64,000 bases of DNA from Theobroma cacao (Eukaryota > Streptophyta > Magnoliopsida > Malvales > Malvaceae): assembly GCF_000208745.1 (NCBI RefSeq), contig NC_030855.1, forward strand, positions 12,077,088 to 12,141,087, written 5' to 3'. The notes below the pieces were generated by a model. That model saw only the letters and a list, made by a program, of their open reading frames with translations, was not told where the DNA came from and made no database searches. Positions 12,736-26,835 of this stretch are shown here, piece by piece (the first letter of the stretch is position 1; the number at the start of each line of letters is the position of its first letter). A program made the translations under genes and the position numbers.

Positions 12736-14065
12736 GGATATTATGAGGTTGAGTGTGTCCATATCCCTGTGGCTATGCATGTTCTGTCGACAAGGATGGT
12801 GGTTTTGTCCGGCTTGTGATTCTCGCCTGCTATGCAAGGATGATGGTGGTAAACATGGGCAGTGGTTGAAATTCCCACCTGTTGTGTACGATGCCATCCA
12901 TGGAGAGGTTACTTGGAATGATGATTGTGATGCCACTAGTGAAGAATACTCCGGATGGTGCCGTCCATTGGGATATTACGTTGGACGAGGACTATAATGC
13001 TGTCTATGGAGAAAATGCTCCAAACGATAACTTTGATATTCTGTCAGTTACTTTGGCACTTGGCGTGATTTGTTTCTCCTTCGGCTGGTCATCGTGCGTG
13101 ATTTGCTAATGTTCAGGGGAGACCACTCTATGATATGATGTGATGACTACGTAGTGGCATGCCTTAGGTTTTGAAATGTGAATTATGTTATATGATGTTA
13201 TGAAATGATGATTAATGCAAAGGCTTAAGGTAAAAGCCATATGTAATTAAGATTTGATTATGATGCGTTGCATTCTTGAGGAGCTTATGATTTAGGATTG
13301 AGGTGAGAGTTTTAAGCCATGTATGTTAAACACCATATGGTGGGCCGATTCATATGATAAATTAAACTAATAAGAGGTTGTGTTGATAATGATATTGAAT
13401 GAGTAAGGTGAGGATGATTATACCACCTTAATATGTTAATAGTCAAATATGCAGCATAGTGTGACAACCATGATATGACAGACTATGATCGACAGGTGAT
13501 GTCTAACCTACCCCATTTTGTATTGGCAGCTATCCCTACACATTAACAACTGTTTTATCTCCCACTCATTGAGTACTACTGTGACTCACCCATTCTAATT
13601 GTATTGTGTAGATAAATAGATAGGAAGGTTTGGTGGCTAGTGTTGTCATTTAGACAGACACGTGATTTTTACAAGTAGTATGTTATGTATTGACAATGAA
13701 TCTCTGCTGTGTCACAGTCTGAGTCATAGTTATGTATGCTTTCACTATGTATATAAAGTATGTCATAAAGGAAATATGACGGCATGAAGTTGCCTTATCC
13801 TATGTAATGGATGTTTAATGACTTAGTGAATTAGCCAAAGCATGGCTATATGTATGTTATGTTTAAGTCCTGAAAGTTATTGTGAGCCGAGGGATTAATG
13901 ATGAATGCTAAGAGATTTAAGTTAATGAAATTATGTTGGCTATGAGGACTTATGATTAGGATATATGTTTATCAAGACTTAAAATTATGAAGGCTTGCTC
14001 AGGTCTAGTGGGCTTGCTTGTTGGGCTCATGTGCAAGTCATGGTGCTCAGATTTGGATCATGACA

Positions 14066-14985
14066 AAGTTAGAATCAAAACGAACCTAGGTTATAAAGAG
14101 TCTTAAGTTAGTCTGTGTCAATCAGCGTAGTAAGTAGGGAATAATGTAAAGTCTTGTTCATGTTTTGTTACTACAACACCATTAGGAGGCTGCACAAACT
14201 CCCAAGTTTTAGTAAGCCAACCTACTTTCGAATGTTGTCTTTGAAATTTGATTAGTGTTGCTTTGGCTCGGGTAAAAATGACACTTTAAGAGACAAGCCA
14301 TCTTTAAAAGGATTTTGGGGCAAAAGGCTCATAAGAAAATATTAATGGGAATGTGATCCCATGAATTTTAGTCATGGAGGATGAGATAGGACTATTGCGT
14401 TTTCGTGTAATTGATATGGAGTCCCTAGAAATTTTATATGCACTTATGTGATGCATATGGATATAGCAGCCCACTTGAAGTTGATTTTGGCTCTAGCCCA
14501 GTGGTTTAGTATTCCAAAAATTTGATTTGATATAATGTGGCTAAGGCTAAAAGTACGTGAATTAGCTAGAGGGCAAGCCTCGGTGTTTGACATAGACGAC
14601 ATATGGTCACAACTTGACGAGGCTAATAAACCAATTAGCTCAAAGGATGAGCTTAAGTTTTGCAATATTTGGCACGGAGCCTATGAATTGACAAGGTAAT
14701 TATGGATGCCATTAAGAAGCATGAGTTATTAAACATCTAGGTGATGTATGAGTTAATGACTACTAGATATGTGGTAACTAAATCATTGTGAGGGTGATAC
14801 TACAATGTTGGATTAGATTGCCCATTTGTTGATAAATTTAGTGAAGCTCAATAATGTGATTGCTATTATGTTGTGGACATATGGAAAGACACAGACATGA
14901 TGGTCTCATTGTGAAAGGTGTTTTATCCGAGGAATGAGCTCCAACCATTGATTTGACTTGAGGATTAGTGGATCTTGTTACCATG
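14066..14985 (+). mobile_element. Internal leader/remnant of type D element
   Basis: Follows the D LTR end directly. Its first ~120 bp (agaatcaaaacgaacctaggtt, then a gtcagcg-type block and gtaaagtctt) align loosely with the sequence after the B LTR at 62110-62200, where a PBS is recognisable. Here the PBS itself is degraded. No coding domain can be recognised; the short minus-strand ORF at 14444-14665 is not supported by anything else. Confidence 0.45.
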
Positions 14986-15589
14986 TGACTATGTGTGTGT
15001 GTATGCAGGGGATGAAGGTAAGCAAGAGCTGTGGTTTAATCTTACCTGTGATCCCCACTTGTAGTGCTATGATACTGCCAATTGGGAGATTACCCTGGGT
15101 GATGCTAATCATCGGGAGATTACTCTAGTCGATGATGTGATACCACCTCTTGGGAGATTACCAGGGGTGGTGCTGACTATCGAGAGATTACTCCAGTCGA
15201 TAATGTGACTATGTCCAGGGAAGACCACACAAAGATTATGATCTAATTTATGCATGACATTGCATAGCCTCGAATAGGCTTAGATGGAAGTGATTCGAAA
15301 CTATTATGATGCCTTGGCAACTAGTGTGTGCCTATGGATAATTACTTTGATGCAACTTTAAGGATAAGCCTAATACAATGTATACCAATGGGAATACTCT
15401 TTGGGGATGAATGATGTACCCTTGAGATGGGAGATGTATGATTGAAATATGGTTGATATTTGATGAAATACTTTGAGGTAATCGAATTATGGATGCCGAA
15501 TATTGTGATTATGCTAGGCTACTAGAGTGAGCCTATGGAGCCTAGTATGATGATGACTTTAAAGTTAAACCCTGATTTCATATGCTCTG
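14985..15589 (+). repeat. Diverged D-LTR-like fragment
   Basis: Contains several copies of gggagattac alternating with gatgat/gccacc motifs and an agaccac block. The order matches the stretch after the minisatellite in the D LTRs (12780-13140 and 18130-18390). It looks like a partial third, older D-type LTR or a rearranged piece, adjoining the truncated start of the next D LTR. Confidence 0.45.
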
Positions 15590-17261
15590 ATTTGATATAG
15601 TGCATATGTTTGACACTAAATTGAGTATATATGTATGTAATTTTTACCTCTTAATTGATATGCCATGCGACATAAGGCATGAATGAGAGATTGGTGTGTA
15701 TGATGGACTTGTGTGTTGCTTCAAGTGAAATATGAAAGACTGGAGGTTGTGGGGAAGATTTGGAATGAGTTTATGCCTCAAAACAACTAATTGTTACGAA
15801 TTTGAACCTCAAGAGTCTATCTTAGTGCTTGGAGGATCGAACTTGTGAAGTAAAAATTTAGGGGTAAATAATTTGTGAAGTAAAGTTTAGGGGGTAAATA
15901 ATAGCACTGGCCAAGGATTGAGTACAGAACCCTTATAGTCTATCCTAGGGCAAGAAATGAGATTTGGGGTAAACAATCTGGTTTAGGATTGAGTACCAAG
16001 CTCCCGTAGTTGATCTTGAGGTGCCAGATCAACAAAAATCAAGCGTAAAAGCTCCAAAATTAAAAGATCCTTCATTTTCTCCTATTTCTTTATTCTCTCA
16101 TATAATTTCTCTCAAATTTCATGTCACTCAAAACCTTCACATTCTAATGCTAGATCTTGGATTTGAAGTGCTAAAAGTGAGAGATTTCACTCCAAAAAGC
16201 TTAGTTGGTGAATCTCCACTTTCTCTCTCTAAAACCAAACCTTAGCTTCCAAAAATGAATTTTTGAAGTAGTTGGAGTTGTTTAGAGTAAATATGGAGCT
16301 AGGGAATGCTTCTAGACATAAGATAAAGCATTACTGTAGATTGATTTTCGATTTAAATGGTTACTAACTCAAATTTAATCTTGGTTCAACTTTGGAGAAA
16401 TAATTTCCCTTTTGAGTTGATTGGATATTTGGGGTAAACAATAGCATAACTCAACTTCTAAGGCATGGATTACCCCATTGTTGAAGGATTTGAGTTTATT
16501 TGCTAATATGCTAAAGGTTTAGCTATTTTGAAAAAAAGCTAGAAATAATCTGAAAGCTAGGATTTGGCTATGAAATTGAGAATTATGGTGTAAATGCTAA
16601 TGAATATGTGTTGTTAAATGCTCGGTGACCATTGGGAGTAAGAATTCTGCCCATTTGTGAATATTAAGTTGTTGAGCTAAAGTGTGCAAGTCTGGATAGA
16701 GGCACACCCTTGAATTATCAAGGTGAGTTGGAAAACTTTTATGCACAAGAGAATAATGACTAGGCTACATATATGCTTATATTATGATAATGCATAATGT
16801 ATGCTATCTTTAAGCTATAATAATGTCTCGAGGTAGAATTCCTAGACTAAAAAATATGTGAGAATGATGTGATATGCCTAGAAGGAATATGCCTAGGCTA
16901 ATGATGTTGATGTCAATATGAGTTAATATAATGGAAACGATGACACTATGTTAAGTGTCTATATGGTTGATACATCTAGAAACGTTATTTCTAGACTAGT
17001 GAATTTTACGAGACTAACATGATACGCCTAGAAGGAATATGCGTAGGCTAACGAAGTTAATGCGAATGTGTACATGATGAATACATCTAGAAGTGTTATG
17101 TCTAGACTAATGAATGTTATGAGAATTATGTGAATTGCCTAGAAGGTTTGTCCTAGGCTAAGTAATTAACATGCCAATGATTATGTTCTTGAGATGAGAA
17201 ATAAGGCATGATTACGAATGATTGAATATGTCATGATGACTAGTATGATGAATTATAATTT

Positions 17262-18065
17262 TGGTGAGGAATATGTTCCGTTCATGGATGATTCTGGACA
17301 ATGATATGATATGAGATATGTATATTCTGTCATGGATGGTTCCAGACGATGATATGTTGTGAGATATATATGTTCCATCTATAGATGATTACAGATGTTG
17401 ATATGATGTGAGGTATGTATTTTCTGCCCATAGATGATTCTAGATAATGATATGATGTGACTTATGTATGTTCCATCCGTGAATGATTTTGGACGATGAT
17501 ATGATATGAGATATGTATATTCCATTTGTAGATGATTACAACTGATGATATGATGTGAGATATGTATGTTGCATCCGTAGATGATTTCGGATGATGATAT
17601 GATCTGAGGTATGTATATTCCGTCCGTAGATGACTCTGGACGATGATATGATGTGAGGCATGTATGTTGCGTTTGTAGATGATTTTGGATAATGATATGA
17701 TATGAGACATGTATGTTCTATCTGTAGATGATTCTCGACGATGATATGATGTGAGATATGTATATTCCATCCGTGGATGGCTCTGGATGATGATATGAAG
17801 TGGATTATTTGTTCCATCTGAAGACAATTCGGAACGATTATATGATATTAGATATGTATGTTCTATCCATAGATGATTTCAGATGATGATATGATGTGAG
17901 GTATGTATCTTTTGTCCATAGATGATTTCGGACGATGATATGATGTGAGATATGTATGTTCCATCCGTAGATGATTCCAAACAATGTTATGATGTGAGGT
18001 ATGTATCTTCCGTCCGTGGATGATTCCAAACGATGTTATGATGTTGTTTATGCATGTTCCATTCG
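17262..18065 (+). repeat. 48 bp minisatellite in D LTR 2, about 16 units
   Basis: Same unit as 12130-12735, with gatgatatgatgtgag cores every 48 bp or so, but about four more units, so the two D LTRs differ in array length. The repeated His/Ile-rich minus-strand translations are by-products of the period being divisible by three. Confidence 0.9.
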
Positions 18066-18398
18066 TGGAGGAATTTTGGATGATGGATAGAATGAGGTTG
18101 AGTTTGTCCATATCCCTGTGACCATACATGTTCCACCGATAGTGATGGTGGTAAGTAGGGACGGTTGTTTTGTCCCTCTTTTGATTCTCGCCTGCTGTGC
18201 AATGATGACTATGTCCGTGCCTCAGGGATGATGGTAAATAGGGGTAGTGGTTAAAAATCTAACCTATGATTCCCACCTGTTGTCTACGATCCCATCTGTG
18301 GAGAGATTACTCCGAGTGATGATTGTGATGCCACCTGTGGAGAATACTCTGGATGATGTCATCCATTGGGATATTGCCTTTGATCAGGATTGTGATGC

Positions 18399-21393
18399 TG
18401 TCACGACCCGGTACTCCCTTCGAACCTGTGATAACCTCCGTGACATCTTGATGGACATTCATTGCCCGAAATGCCAACCGGAACCTCACAAGGCTTTAAT
18501 ATCAGTTTTCGCACCTCCCCTGTGAGCAGCAGTTGTTAAATATCATGTTTTGAGAGATTATAAACTATTTCCAAATCAAAATAATAGAAAAATATTTTTT
18601 TTCTCACAGGGGGCATTTTAGTCATCTTTCCTCAAAAATCTCGAAACCAGCTAAAAATATAGTATGCGAGTGGAAAACACATATTTCATAATCAAAAATA
18701 AGTTTAGATGTCTAAAACATACATTTAAAGTGAAACTATACCTATTTAAATTAAAATAAAAATATTCAATAAAACATTTTATTTTCTTATAAAACAATAT
18801 TTACAGAATTGCCGGGAAATAATTTTTGTAGCATAAAAGCTAAATAAATTCATACATACTGTAATACAGATAACCAAAGCATAAGATTTAATTTATAGTG
18901 ACACGTGGGCCCACGAACGACCAAAAGTATCAAAAGCGTTAAACCTACAGTTTTTGAAGATGCAAATCCAATGGTAGCTCTTGATGAAATAAGCTATCTT
19001 CCGACTATCTTGAGCCTGAAAGGGGTGAAAAGGAGGGTGGTGAGATTATATATTTCCAGTGAGTAAACAAATATCATCTAAAATATCTAAAGCTGAGTAA
19101 ATGGAGACAGATAAAATAGACTAGCATAAAAATGATTCACAACATTTCGAACTCATTTTAATAGGATAAAATAGCTTCATTTCACCCAAATAAACAACGA
19201 GGCTTATGATTTCTTGAAATGTTTAGCTCATGCCAAAATCATTCTCATACTCAGTTATCATGGATACCTTAGTCGAGGGCTATCCCAACCGAGTCTGCTA
19301 CGGCTGTTAAAAAGTGATGTACGCATAAATCATGTTTTTATTTTGAAAACATAGCCGTTCCTTGGCGTTGGTTGAGTTCACCCTCACGTGGTGGTTTAGC
19401 GTGAAGTGAACTCTAAAGTGTTAACCTCAGGAGTTATCCATCTGCGCCTCTTATACTGAGGTAAACATATAATAGGGTTACCGTTCCCCTCTAATAGGCT
19501 GGTCCACGGAACCCGTCCACTACAGCGACCAATTTATAACCCACCAATTCAATAAAATTTAACAGCATGACATGGCAATTATTTTATTTTACAGCTTCTC
19601 AAGGCAAATCAATAGTTCATACTTTTTCAGCACATTTACCAAATCCAACCATTCATGCCAATATTATCATAAGCCATTCAATTCAAACCATAATTTATAA
19701 CACAACAAACAGTCTCCAATTACTCCATTTTCCAAGCCATAATTCAATTTCAAGACAATTTTATAAAATCATTTCGTTTTATCACATTTTGCTTATAAAA
19801 CATAAAAGATTTACCATTTAAACTCATTTTTCATAAAATCACAAAAATGAATTAAAATTCACTTCAGATAATCAAGATGATGATAAGGTTACTCACTGTA
19901 TTAGGAGTTTGAAATACTCATATTCTCAGTCCTTTGACACAACGTCTTTACCCTTGTTAGAGGGCTTACCACCTATATACAATACACGACACATAATTCA
20001 ATATACTGTGTCATACCATTATAAATCTATTTCAAGCTCTTTACTAATGTATGAAATGGAATGCAAATTGTTCGGATTATCATCTAAACACGATGTTCTA
20101 CACAAATTCAATTCTGTACCTAAATAAAACGGTATTGGCCTAATTCGATCTATCACCTGATTAATTGGCCAATATGTCCAATTCAACTCCAATTAACTCC
20201 ATTTTTCTTCCAATTCTCCAAACCATCAAACACAAGTCACATAGCATAAAATTTAGAAAAATCATCTTCACATTTTCTCTTGAGAATTTCGGCTATGGTG
20301 GGTGCATCAACACTATGATTTTTCCTACTTGATTTTCTCACCATAATTCATCATTTCCTAACCAATTCACTTGAAATAAAATCAAATCCACCATCAACAC
20401 TCTACAAGGAAGATTCGGCCCATGATGAACTCATGAGGAATATGTGAATTTCAAGCTTAATTCTTACACTTAACACCATAAACAACTAAAAACATCCATA
20501 TATCTTAAAAATCTATCTAAATCATCATCAAATTCTCTCTCCTAGGGTTTGATCAGCAAGGTACCCATCACGAAATCATGTGATTCAACCATGGAAAATG
20601 CAAAAGAATGCATGGGAAAGGTAGATCACAAGTCAAAATTAAGAAATTTTACCTTTAATTGCTTGATTGCTTGAAATCCACCAATTTTCTCTTGAATTTT
20701 CACTCTAGGGTTTTTCTTCTTCTTTTCTTCCTTTGTTCTTGCTATGGCCGGCCATAAGAATGAGAAATGGGCTGATTTTGTGCTAATTTATAAGGAAAAC
20801 AATAAAAAAATAAAAAGCTTGACACTTACCACCTTACCATTGGTCCATTTTTAAATTCTTAACTATTAGGCTTTCTTTCTCCACCACATAAAATCCTTCA
20901 ATTATCTATGATAATATTGGGTAAAATCTATGTGCTGGACAAGTGTTGGGAGGTGTAAGATTTCGATTTTGCCCTTGGGAGGCAAAATGACTATTTTGCC
21001 TTATATGCTCGAAAAATGCCGAAATTAAAATTTTTCACTTCTAAAACTCAAATTATGTTCAAAATAGTCAATCTTAATTAAAAACTTCTTCCAACATTCC
21101 AATTTTAACCTCGAGTGGTAAAATGACCATTTTGCCTTTAGATTATGAAAATTTCAATTTGACTCCAAATCTGTCCTCGAACTCCGAATCACCATTTTAA
21201 GTCATACTGGGGTTTTAAAATTCTCAATTTCATCTTAAAATCTCTATTTGGACTAGTTTGAGGCTTAATTCAACTTAATTGTACCATTTGGTACATTACC
21301 GTTCTTTAACGATTTTCGAGGTATCCAAGTAAGTAAACATACATTCTTATGTAAGAATGGCATAATAAACATATTGTAGAGTCGGGCTTGACA
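18399..21393 (-). mobile_element. Type A LTR (3' LTR of a non-autonomous element)
   Basis: 2,995 bp, tgtcacgacccgg ... tcgggcttgaca, in reverse orientation. It is followed at 21394-21410 by the reverse complement of a polypurine tract (aggactacccccctt), which identifies it as the 3' LTR of a minus-strand element. It is closely similar to 526-3502 and to the LTRs of the 50300-61262 element. G-box hairpin at 19385. The left flank is the D LTR interrupted at 18398. Confidence 0.85.
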
Positions 21394-24300
21394 GGACTAC
21401 CCCCCTTAAAATAAAATTTTGACCTCAAAATTTCATTTACTGAACTCAGTGAAAAAGTGGGGGTATTGTTTTCTCATCTGATGCTTGACTTCTTATGTCC
21501 TCCCCTTTATAGCGAATTTCGATTTGTTCACCCCATTTACCTCCAATTCAACTCGAGTACTTCACTTATGTCTATTATTATCCTTTAAAATCAGATCAAC
21601 AATAACCTTCACAATTATGATCTCTTATATCGAGACACCAAGCATGCTTCTATTACTATCATTAAACTTGAACCATAACTCCTTCTCAGTCATACCAATT
21701 TCGATCGCATTTTATACTTATTTAGGTATACTAATGACTATCTTATTACTTCATTCCATATCAAACTTCTCGACTTTCATTCATTCATCCTATCCTCATA
21801 CACTATTGTGTAGTTTACGGCATCATTAACACGCCATACTCATTCCTGTACATATCCTCAACGTTAGGGAAGATTAATAATTTCAATTATTAACATTCCC
21901 TTAACTATTTCAATCTTTAACACGCCACACTTAGGAAATTTCAATCTTCTTAATCCTATTAATCCATCTCATATGGCTTAATCGCACTATAGGTTACATT
22001 CCCTTAACTATTTCCCCAAAATTCCTTAGGTCGCCATAAATCGACTTCTGATAAGATTCTTGATCGTTACATTATCTATACAACTCATCAAATATATTGA
22101 GTTCAAATCTCGAACCACTAAAACCATTCTTCATTTTAGTTAAGTACATCACTAACTCCACATATACATATACACGAACATTCAAATGTCCATATTCCTC
22201 ATTATGTATACAGGTCTCTGTTTTCAAATGCCTTCAGACTAATTTCTCTTTGTTCATTCCCATCCATAACCAAGATTCAATAGAATAATCTTCATAATTC
22301 ATACAAATTCTCATCATGCCAGTGCATAGTTCCACATTATTTACATACTTATACTTTCTTCTTATCATTTCCAATTATATGCTTAAGTTTCCTTGTACTA
22401 TATATCATTGCATCACAATGTCATCTCTATTGAATTATAATCTATTATGTGTGTATGCTTTATAATCCTATTGATGTCTCAAAGATTTATCATAGCTTGA
22501 TCATTGCATCTTATGTAATACCATAATTCCTAAGGGTCATCCTTTTTCCTCGATTATCCTTCATGCCTTTACATTACCTTGTATTCTTCTTGCATTCCGA
22601 TATTGATTTGTCACTTAAAACTCAGACTCATTTGAATCATGTATGCCTTAAGCATTTTCGAATTCCAATTTCCATAATATATTAGGAAAGTTTCATTATC
22701 CGACTTCATTATCAAGGTCAACTTCTATCATTATTTGTTCCACTCTTTCATACGAATATAACATCATTCTTCCTTAACCAATTTACAAATTGTACTTGAA
22801 ATTACAAGACTTAAAACTAGATTCTCCTCAAGTACTTTTCAATGTCAATACAAGTATCACTCTCAACTTATGGCTTCCTTTTTATGATCATATAACTTAA
22901 TGCTTACTTTCACGAGATCCATGGCAGAACTTCTCTTGAGTATTTCCTTGGGAATATCTATCTTAAACTTATGTCTCACAGCCAGTGATCACTTAACTCA
23001 AGACTTAGCCGTTTGACTCCTTAGCAAGTTTCAAAATCACGCATCTTATACTCATCTCGTATAATTTATAATTCTTTCTCAAAGGCATTTAAACATTCTT
23101 GAAACACTTAATCACTTATGTGCTCTTTTATACTCTAAGTATATCATTTCCATAAAGGCATGCCCAACTACTCATGCTTCAATTATTATCCAAGGATTTC
23201 TAGCATACCACGTGGTTTACTTGTGTTGTCACTAATCCTTTCCTTTCAACAAAGTCAAGACAAGATTTGTAAATTCTCGTAACAATATTCTATATAAACT
23301 CATTTGCTATATCATCCTTGAAATCTTCATTCACACTTTCATCACTTGGTATTGACATCTCTTATCAATATCCCATACATTCATCTAACCTTTCCCTCAC
23401 TTCCTCTTTAGTCTTTAACAAGGCTTACTTTATTTCTTAAGATTGGACTTCAGTCAACATATTATTCATCTTAACACTCCACATGTTAATTTATTTTTAT
23501 GTAGCCATCTCATAAACTCTTTAACTTTTCTTTCTCTTACATGCCAATATATAAGGCAATAAAGAAACTTTGCAATTTCACTCATCATCTTTATCTTAAT
23601 ACCTCCCCAATGCACTTAAGACTCCAAACAACAAAGCTTGGCATCAAAACCAATGACCATTCTTCAACTCGTAAGTTTCATCTTCATGCCACTCCCAATT
23701 TGCTTGTGCTTTCTAACCATAAAGGGTTCTCAACCAATTACATTTATAAAGTGGATAATTCACTTAATTATTACATCTCGTCCTTGCAGTCATAAGATCA
23801 AGATATCTCGAATTTAGAATGCAGAAGTTCCTTCCTAGAGCATATCCAAAAATCCACATATTTCAAGTCCCACCTTAGGACATCTTTCCCATATGGTGTA
23901 ATGAATTCACAATATATACATCATCATACACATAATTACTTATTATTTATGGTATCCCACTATTTTCATTATCCATTTCTGATCATTTTCCTTATCTTAT
24001 AACTCCAATCGTTTATTAACTTCCAGTACAAAGGCCACGAAAATAGTTCATTTTTCACTACACTTATACTCATAATCCTTATTAATAAAAAAATTATCTT
24101 TTTCAAGTTCCTTCATTTATCTCTAATGGACCATATTTGTATTAGATTATATTTCTATAATGTTATGGTATCATTTTATACTTCCTTCACCCTCAAGTTT
24201 ACAATCTTTGACTTTATCACATTAATCGCTCAAAATGTCATATAGAGCTTCATTGATTTCTTCCATAACCTTTCGAATTGTAATCATAGTTAAGATTCCC

Positions 24301-24559
24301 AATTTCACATCTCCATGATTAATTGTTATTCTTACCACACTGTCTCTCAAAATCCTGTGCAATTTCAAGACACTGAACCCGTTTATTATAATATAATCCT
24401 CTAGTTCAATGTGTTTGCTTGGGAATCATATTCTCTGATACAATTTGTCCCATAAACCAGAATTTTATTTATTTAGCTTTGCATTCGGAATCATATCAAA
24501 ACTCACATACTACGATAAGTAGTAATTTCCAACAAACATCATCAATTCAAATGACATTT
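21394..24559 (-). mobile_element. Non-coding internal region of type A element
   Basis: Begins with the element's polypurine tract and ends abruptly at 24559, next to another A LTR. It is closely similar to 52857-55998 in the two-LTR element, so it is a genuine shared internal region. Only the last ~100 bp before the polypurine tract resembles the end of the pol-bearing element (29100-29209). No RT, integrase or protease motif is visible in any frame. Plus-strand ORFs here (such as 21485-21829) lie on the antisense strand and are not gene-like. The part carrying the short gag-like ORF in the sister copy is missing here. Confidence 0.7.
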
Positions 24560-26835
24560 TGTCATGACCCGATAATCCCCTCTAGCCCGTGACAACCACT
24601 GCGGTGTCCCCGATTGACACTCATTACCCAGAATGTCAACCAGAACTCTGCAAGGCTTTAATATCAGTTTCTCATTTCCCCTATGAGTAACAGTTGCCAA
24701 ATATCATGTTCTAAAAGATTTTAAGTTATTTCCAACTTAAATAAAAAAAAATGATTACTATCTCACAAGGACATTTTGGTCATTTTTCCTCAAAAATCTC
24801 AAAACCAACTAAAAATGTAGTACGTAAGTGGAAAACACATATTTCATAATCAAAAATAAGTTTAGATATCTAAAACCTTCATTTAAAATGAAATTATGAA
24901 TATTTGGATATAAAAAATTAATAAAAGAAATATTCAATAAAATATTCTATTTTTTTATAAAATAATATTTTTAGAGTTATACGTAAATATTTTTTTTGTA
25001 GTGTAAAAGCAAAATAAAATTCATGCATACTTTAATACAGTAAGCCAGAGTATTTAATTTAATTTACAATAACCAGTGGGCCCCCGAATAACCAAAAGTA
25101 AAGAAAACTGTGAACTTATAATTTGAAGCATGCCAATCCAATGGTAGCCCTCAACGAAATGAGCTATTTACCGACTATCTTGAGTCTGAAAGGGTTAAAA
25201 ATGAGGGTGGTGAGATTATATAATCCCAGTGAGTAAACAAATACCATCTAAAATATCCAAAGCCGAGTAAATAGAGACAGATAAAATAAATCATCATATT
25301 GTAATTTATCACCTTTCAACTTGTTTCAACCAAATAAAATCAATTAGTTTAAATTAAGTAATCAACATGGCTTATGAATTTCTTAAAAATTTGGCTCTTG
25401 CCAAAAAATCATTCTCATACTCAGTTGTCGAGGATACCTTAGCCGAGGGCTATCCCAAACCGAGTCCGCTAAGGCTATTAAAAAGTCATATACGAATAAA
25501 TCATGTTTTTATTTTGAAAACATAGCCGTTCCTTGGCGTTGGCTGAGTTCACCCTCACGTTGTGGCTTGGCATAAAGTGAACTCTAAAGTGTTAACCTCA
25601 GGAGTGATCCAACCGCGCCTCTCACTGAGGTATGAGTATAACAGGATTTCGTGCCCCTCTAATAAGCTAGTCCACAGAACTTGCCCACTGCAGCAAGCTA
25701 AACCCACCATCCAATAAAATTTTAACAGCATGACATGGCCAATATAATACTATTTAGTCTGTAAATGTAAAACCGAACAATTCATACAATTCACAAAAAC
25801 ACAACCCAGCCAGTCATGCCAACACATTAACATAAGCCATCAATTCAAATCATAAATTTACAACACCTCAAGTGGTCTCCAGGTACTCTATTTTCAAAGT
25901 CATCATTCAATTTCAAGACAATTTATAAAATCATTTTATTTAAACACATTTTGTTATTAAAACCTAAAAATTAACCATTTAAACTCATTTTCCATAAAAT
26001 CCACAAAATTGGATAAAACCACTTTAGATAATTAAGACGATAATAAGGCTACTCACTGTATCAGGAGTTTGAATTTTGAAGCACTCTGACTATTGATCCT
26101 TAGGTGAAATTTCTTTGCCCTTTTTCGGAGGATTCACCACCTAGACATAATACACAATAAGCCATTTACTACATTTGTGCTAAATTGTTATAAAACCAAT
26201 TTAGGCTCTATACTAATGCATGAAATGGGATGTAAAACGCTCGAGTAACCATCTAAATACGATGTTCTACACAAATTTAATTATGTGCCTAAATGAAACT
26301 GTATTGGCCTAATTCGATTTATCACCCCATTAATTAGCCAATATATCCAATTCAACTCCAAATAATTCCATTTTTTCTTCCAATTCTCCAAAACATCAAA
26401 CACCAATTAAATAACTTGAAATATGGCAAAATCATCCTCACATTTTCTCTTGGAAAATTCGGCCATGGTGGGTGCATCAATACTATGATTTTTCCAACTT
26501 GATTCTCACACCATAAATCACTAATTCCTAACCAAATCACTTGAAATAAAATCAAAATCATCATCAATATTCCACATCGAGAATTCGGCCAATGATGGGT
26601 GATGGGAGAAAATGAATTTTTCTTGTTGGCTTTTCATGCTACACATCACTAACTAACTAAAAACACTAAAATATCTTAAAATCTAGCCAAATCAAGCATC
26701 AAAAGTCCTCCCCCCATGTCCGGCTAGCAAGGGTATCCTCATGCAAACTTGATTCTCAACCATGGAAAATGAAAAGGAATGCATAGGAAAGGTAGATCAC
26801 AAGCTAGAATTGAAAAATCTTACCTTTTGTCACTT
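24560..26835 (-). mobile_element. Type A LTR, truncated at its U3 end
   Basis: Begins tgtcatgacccgat and follows the A LTR order as far as the block before the first leader donor (cttaccttttgtcacttga). It then changes within a few bases into plus-strand gypsy RT sequence. The U3 part and TATA box are gone. The G-box has lost one base (cacgttgtgg near 25556). It is probably the 5' LTR of the minus-strand element starting at 18399, joined to it by an internal deletion. Confidence 0.75.

Larger units (their letters stand above)
7272..14065 (+). mobile_element. Type D gypsy 5' LTR (split by a solo A LTR)
   Basis: Begins tgtaacacccttgatttt and ends ggatcatgaca. Removing the nested A LTR (8918-11938) and its 5 bp duplication leaves about 3.77 kb. 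It is largely duplicated at 15590-18398 plus 32358-33019. Plus-strand leader signals are a donor tagag/gtaaga at 8178, an acceptor at 8482, a donor caag/gtgagt at 8580 and an acceptor gtgtag at 13611. That defines a 97 nt exon and a large intron 2 containing the 48-49 bp minisatellite. It carries no ORF of its own. The leader-like sequence after 14065 supports calling it the 5' LTR of an element running to 33019. Confidence 0.7.

Noticed and set aside
12136..12936. Long minus-strand ORFs rich in His, Ile and Ser with about 16-residue repeats (also 17462-18202)
   Set aside because: They are generated by the 48-49 bp minisatellite, whose 48 bp period is divisible by three; overlapping frames are equally open and the translations show no conserved domain.
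12192..18065. Possible CRISPR-like repeat array
   Set aside because: Units are directly tandem without unique spacers, in a plant retrotransposon LTR.
21485..21829. 114-codon plus-strand ORF, partly recurring at 53079-53291
   Set aside because: Antisense to a minus-strand element; it recurs only because the DNA is a recent duplicate, and its length is not conserved.
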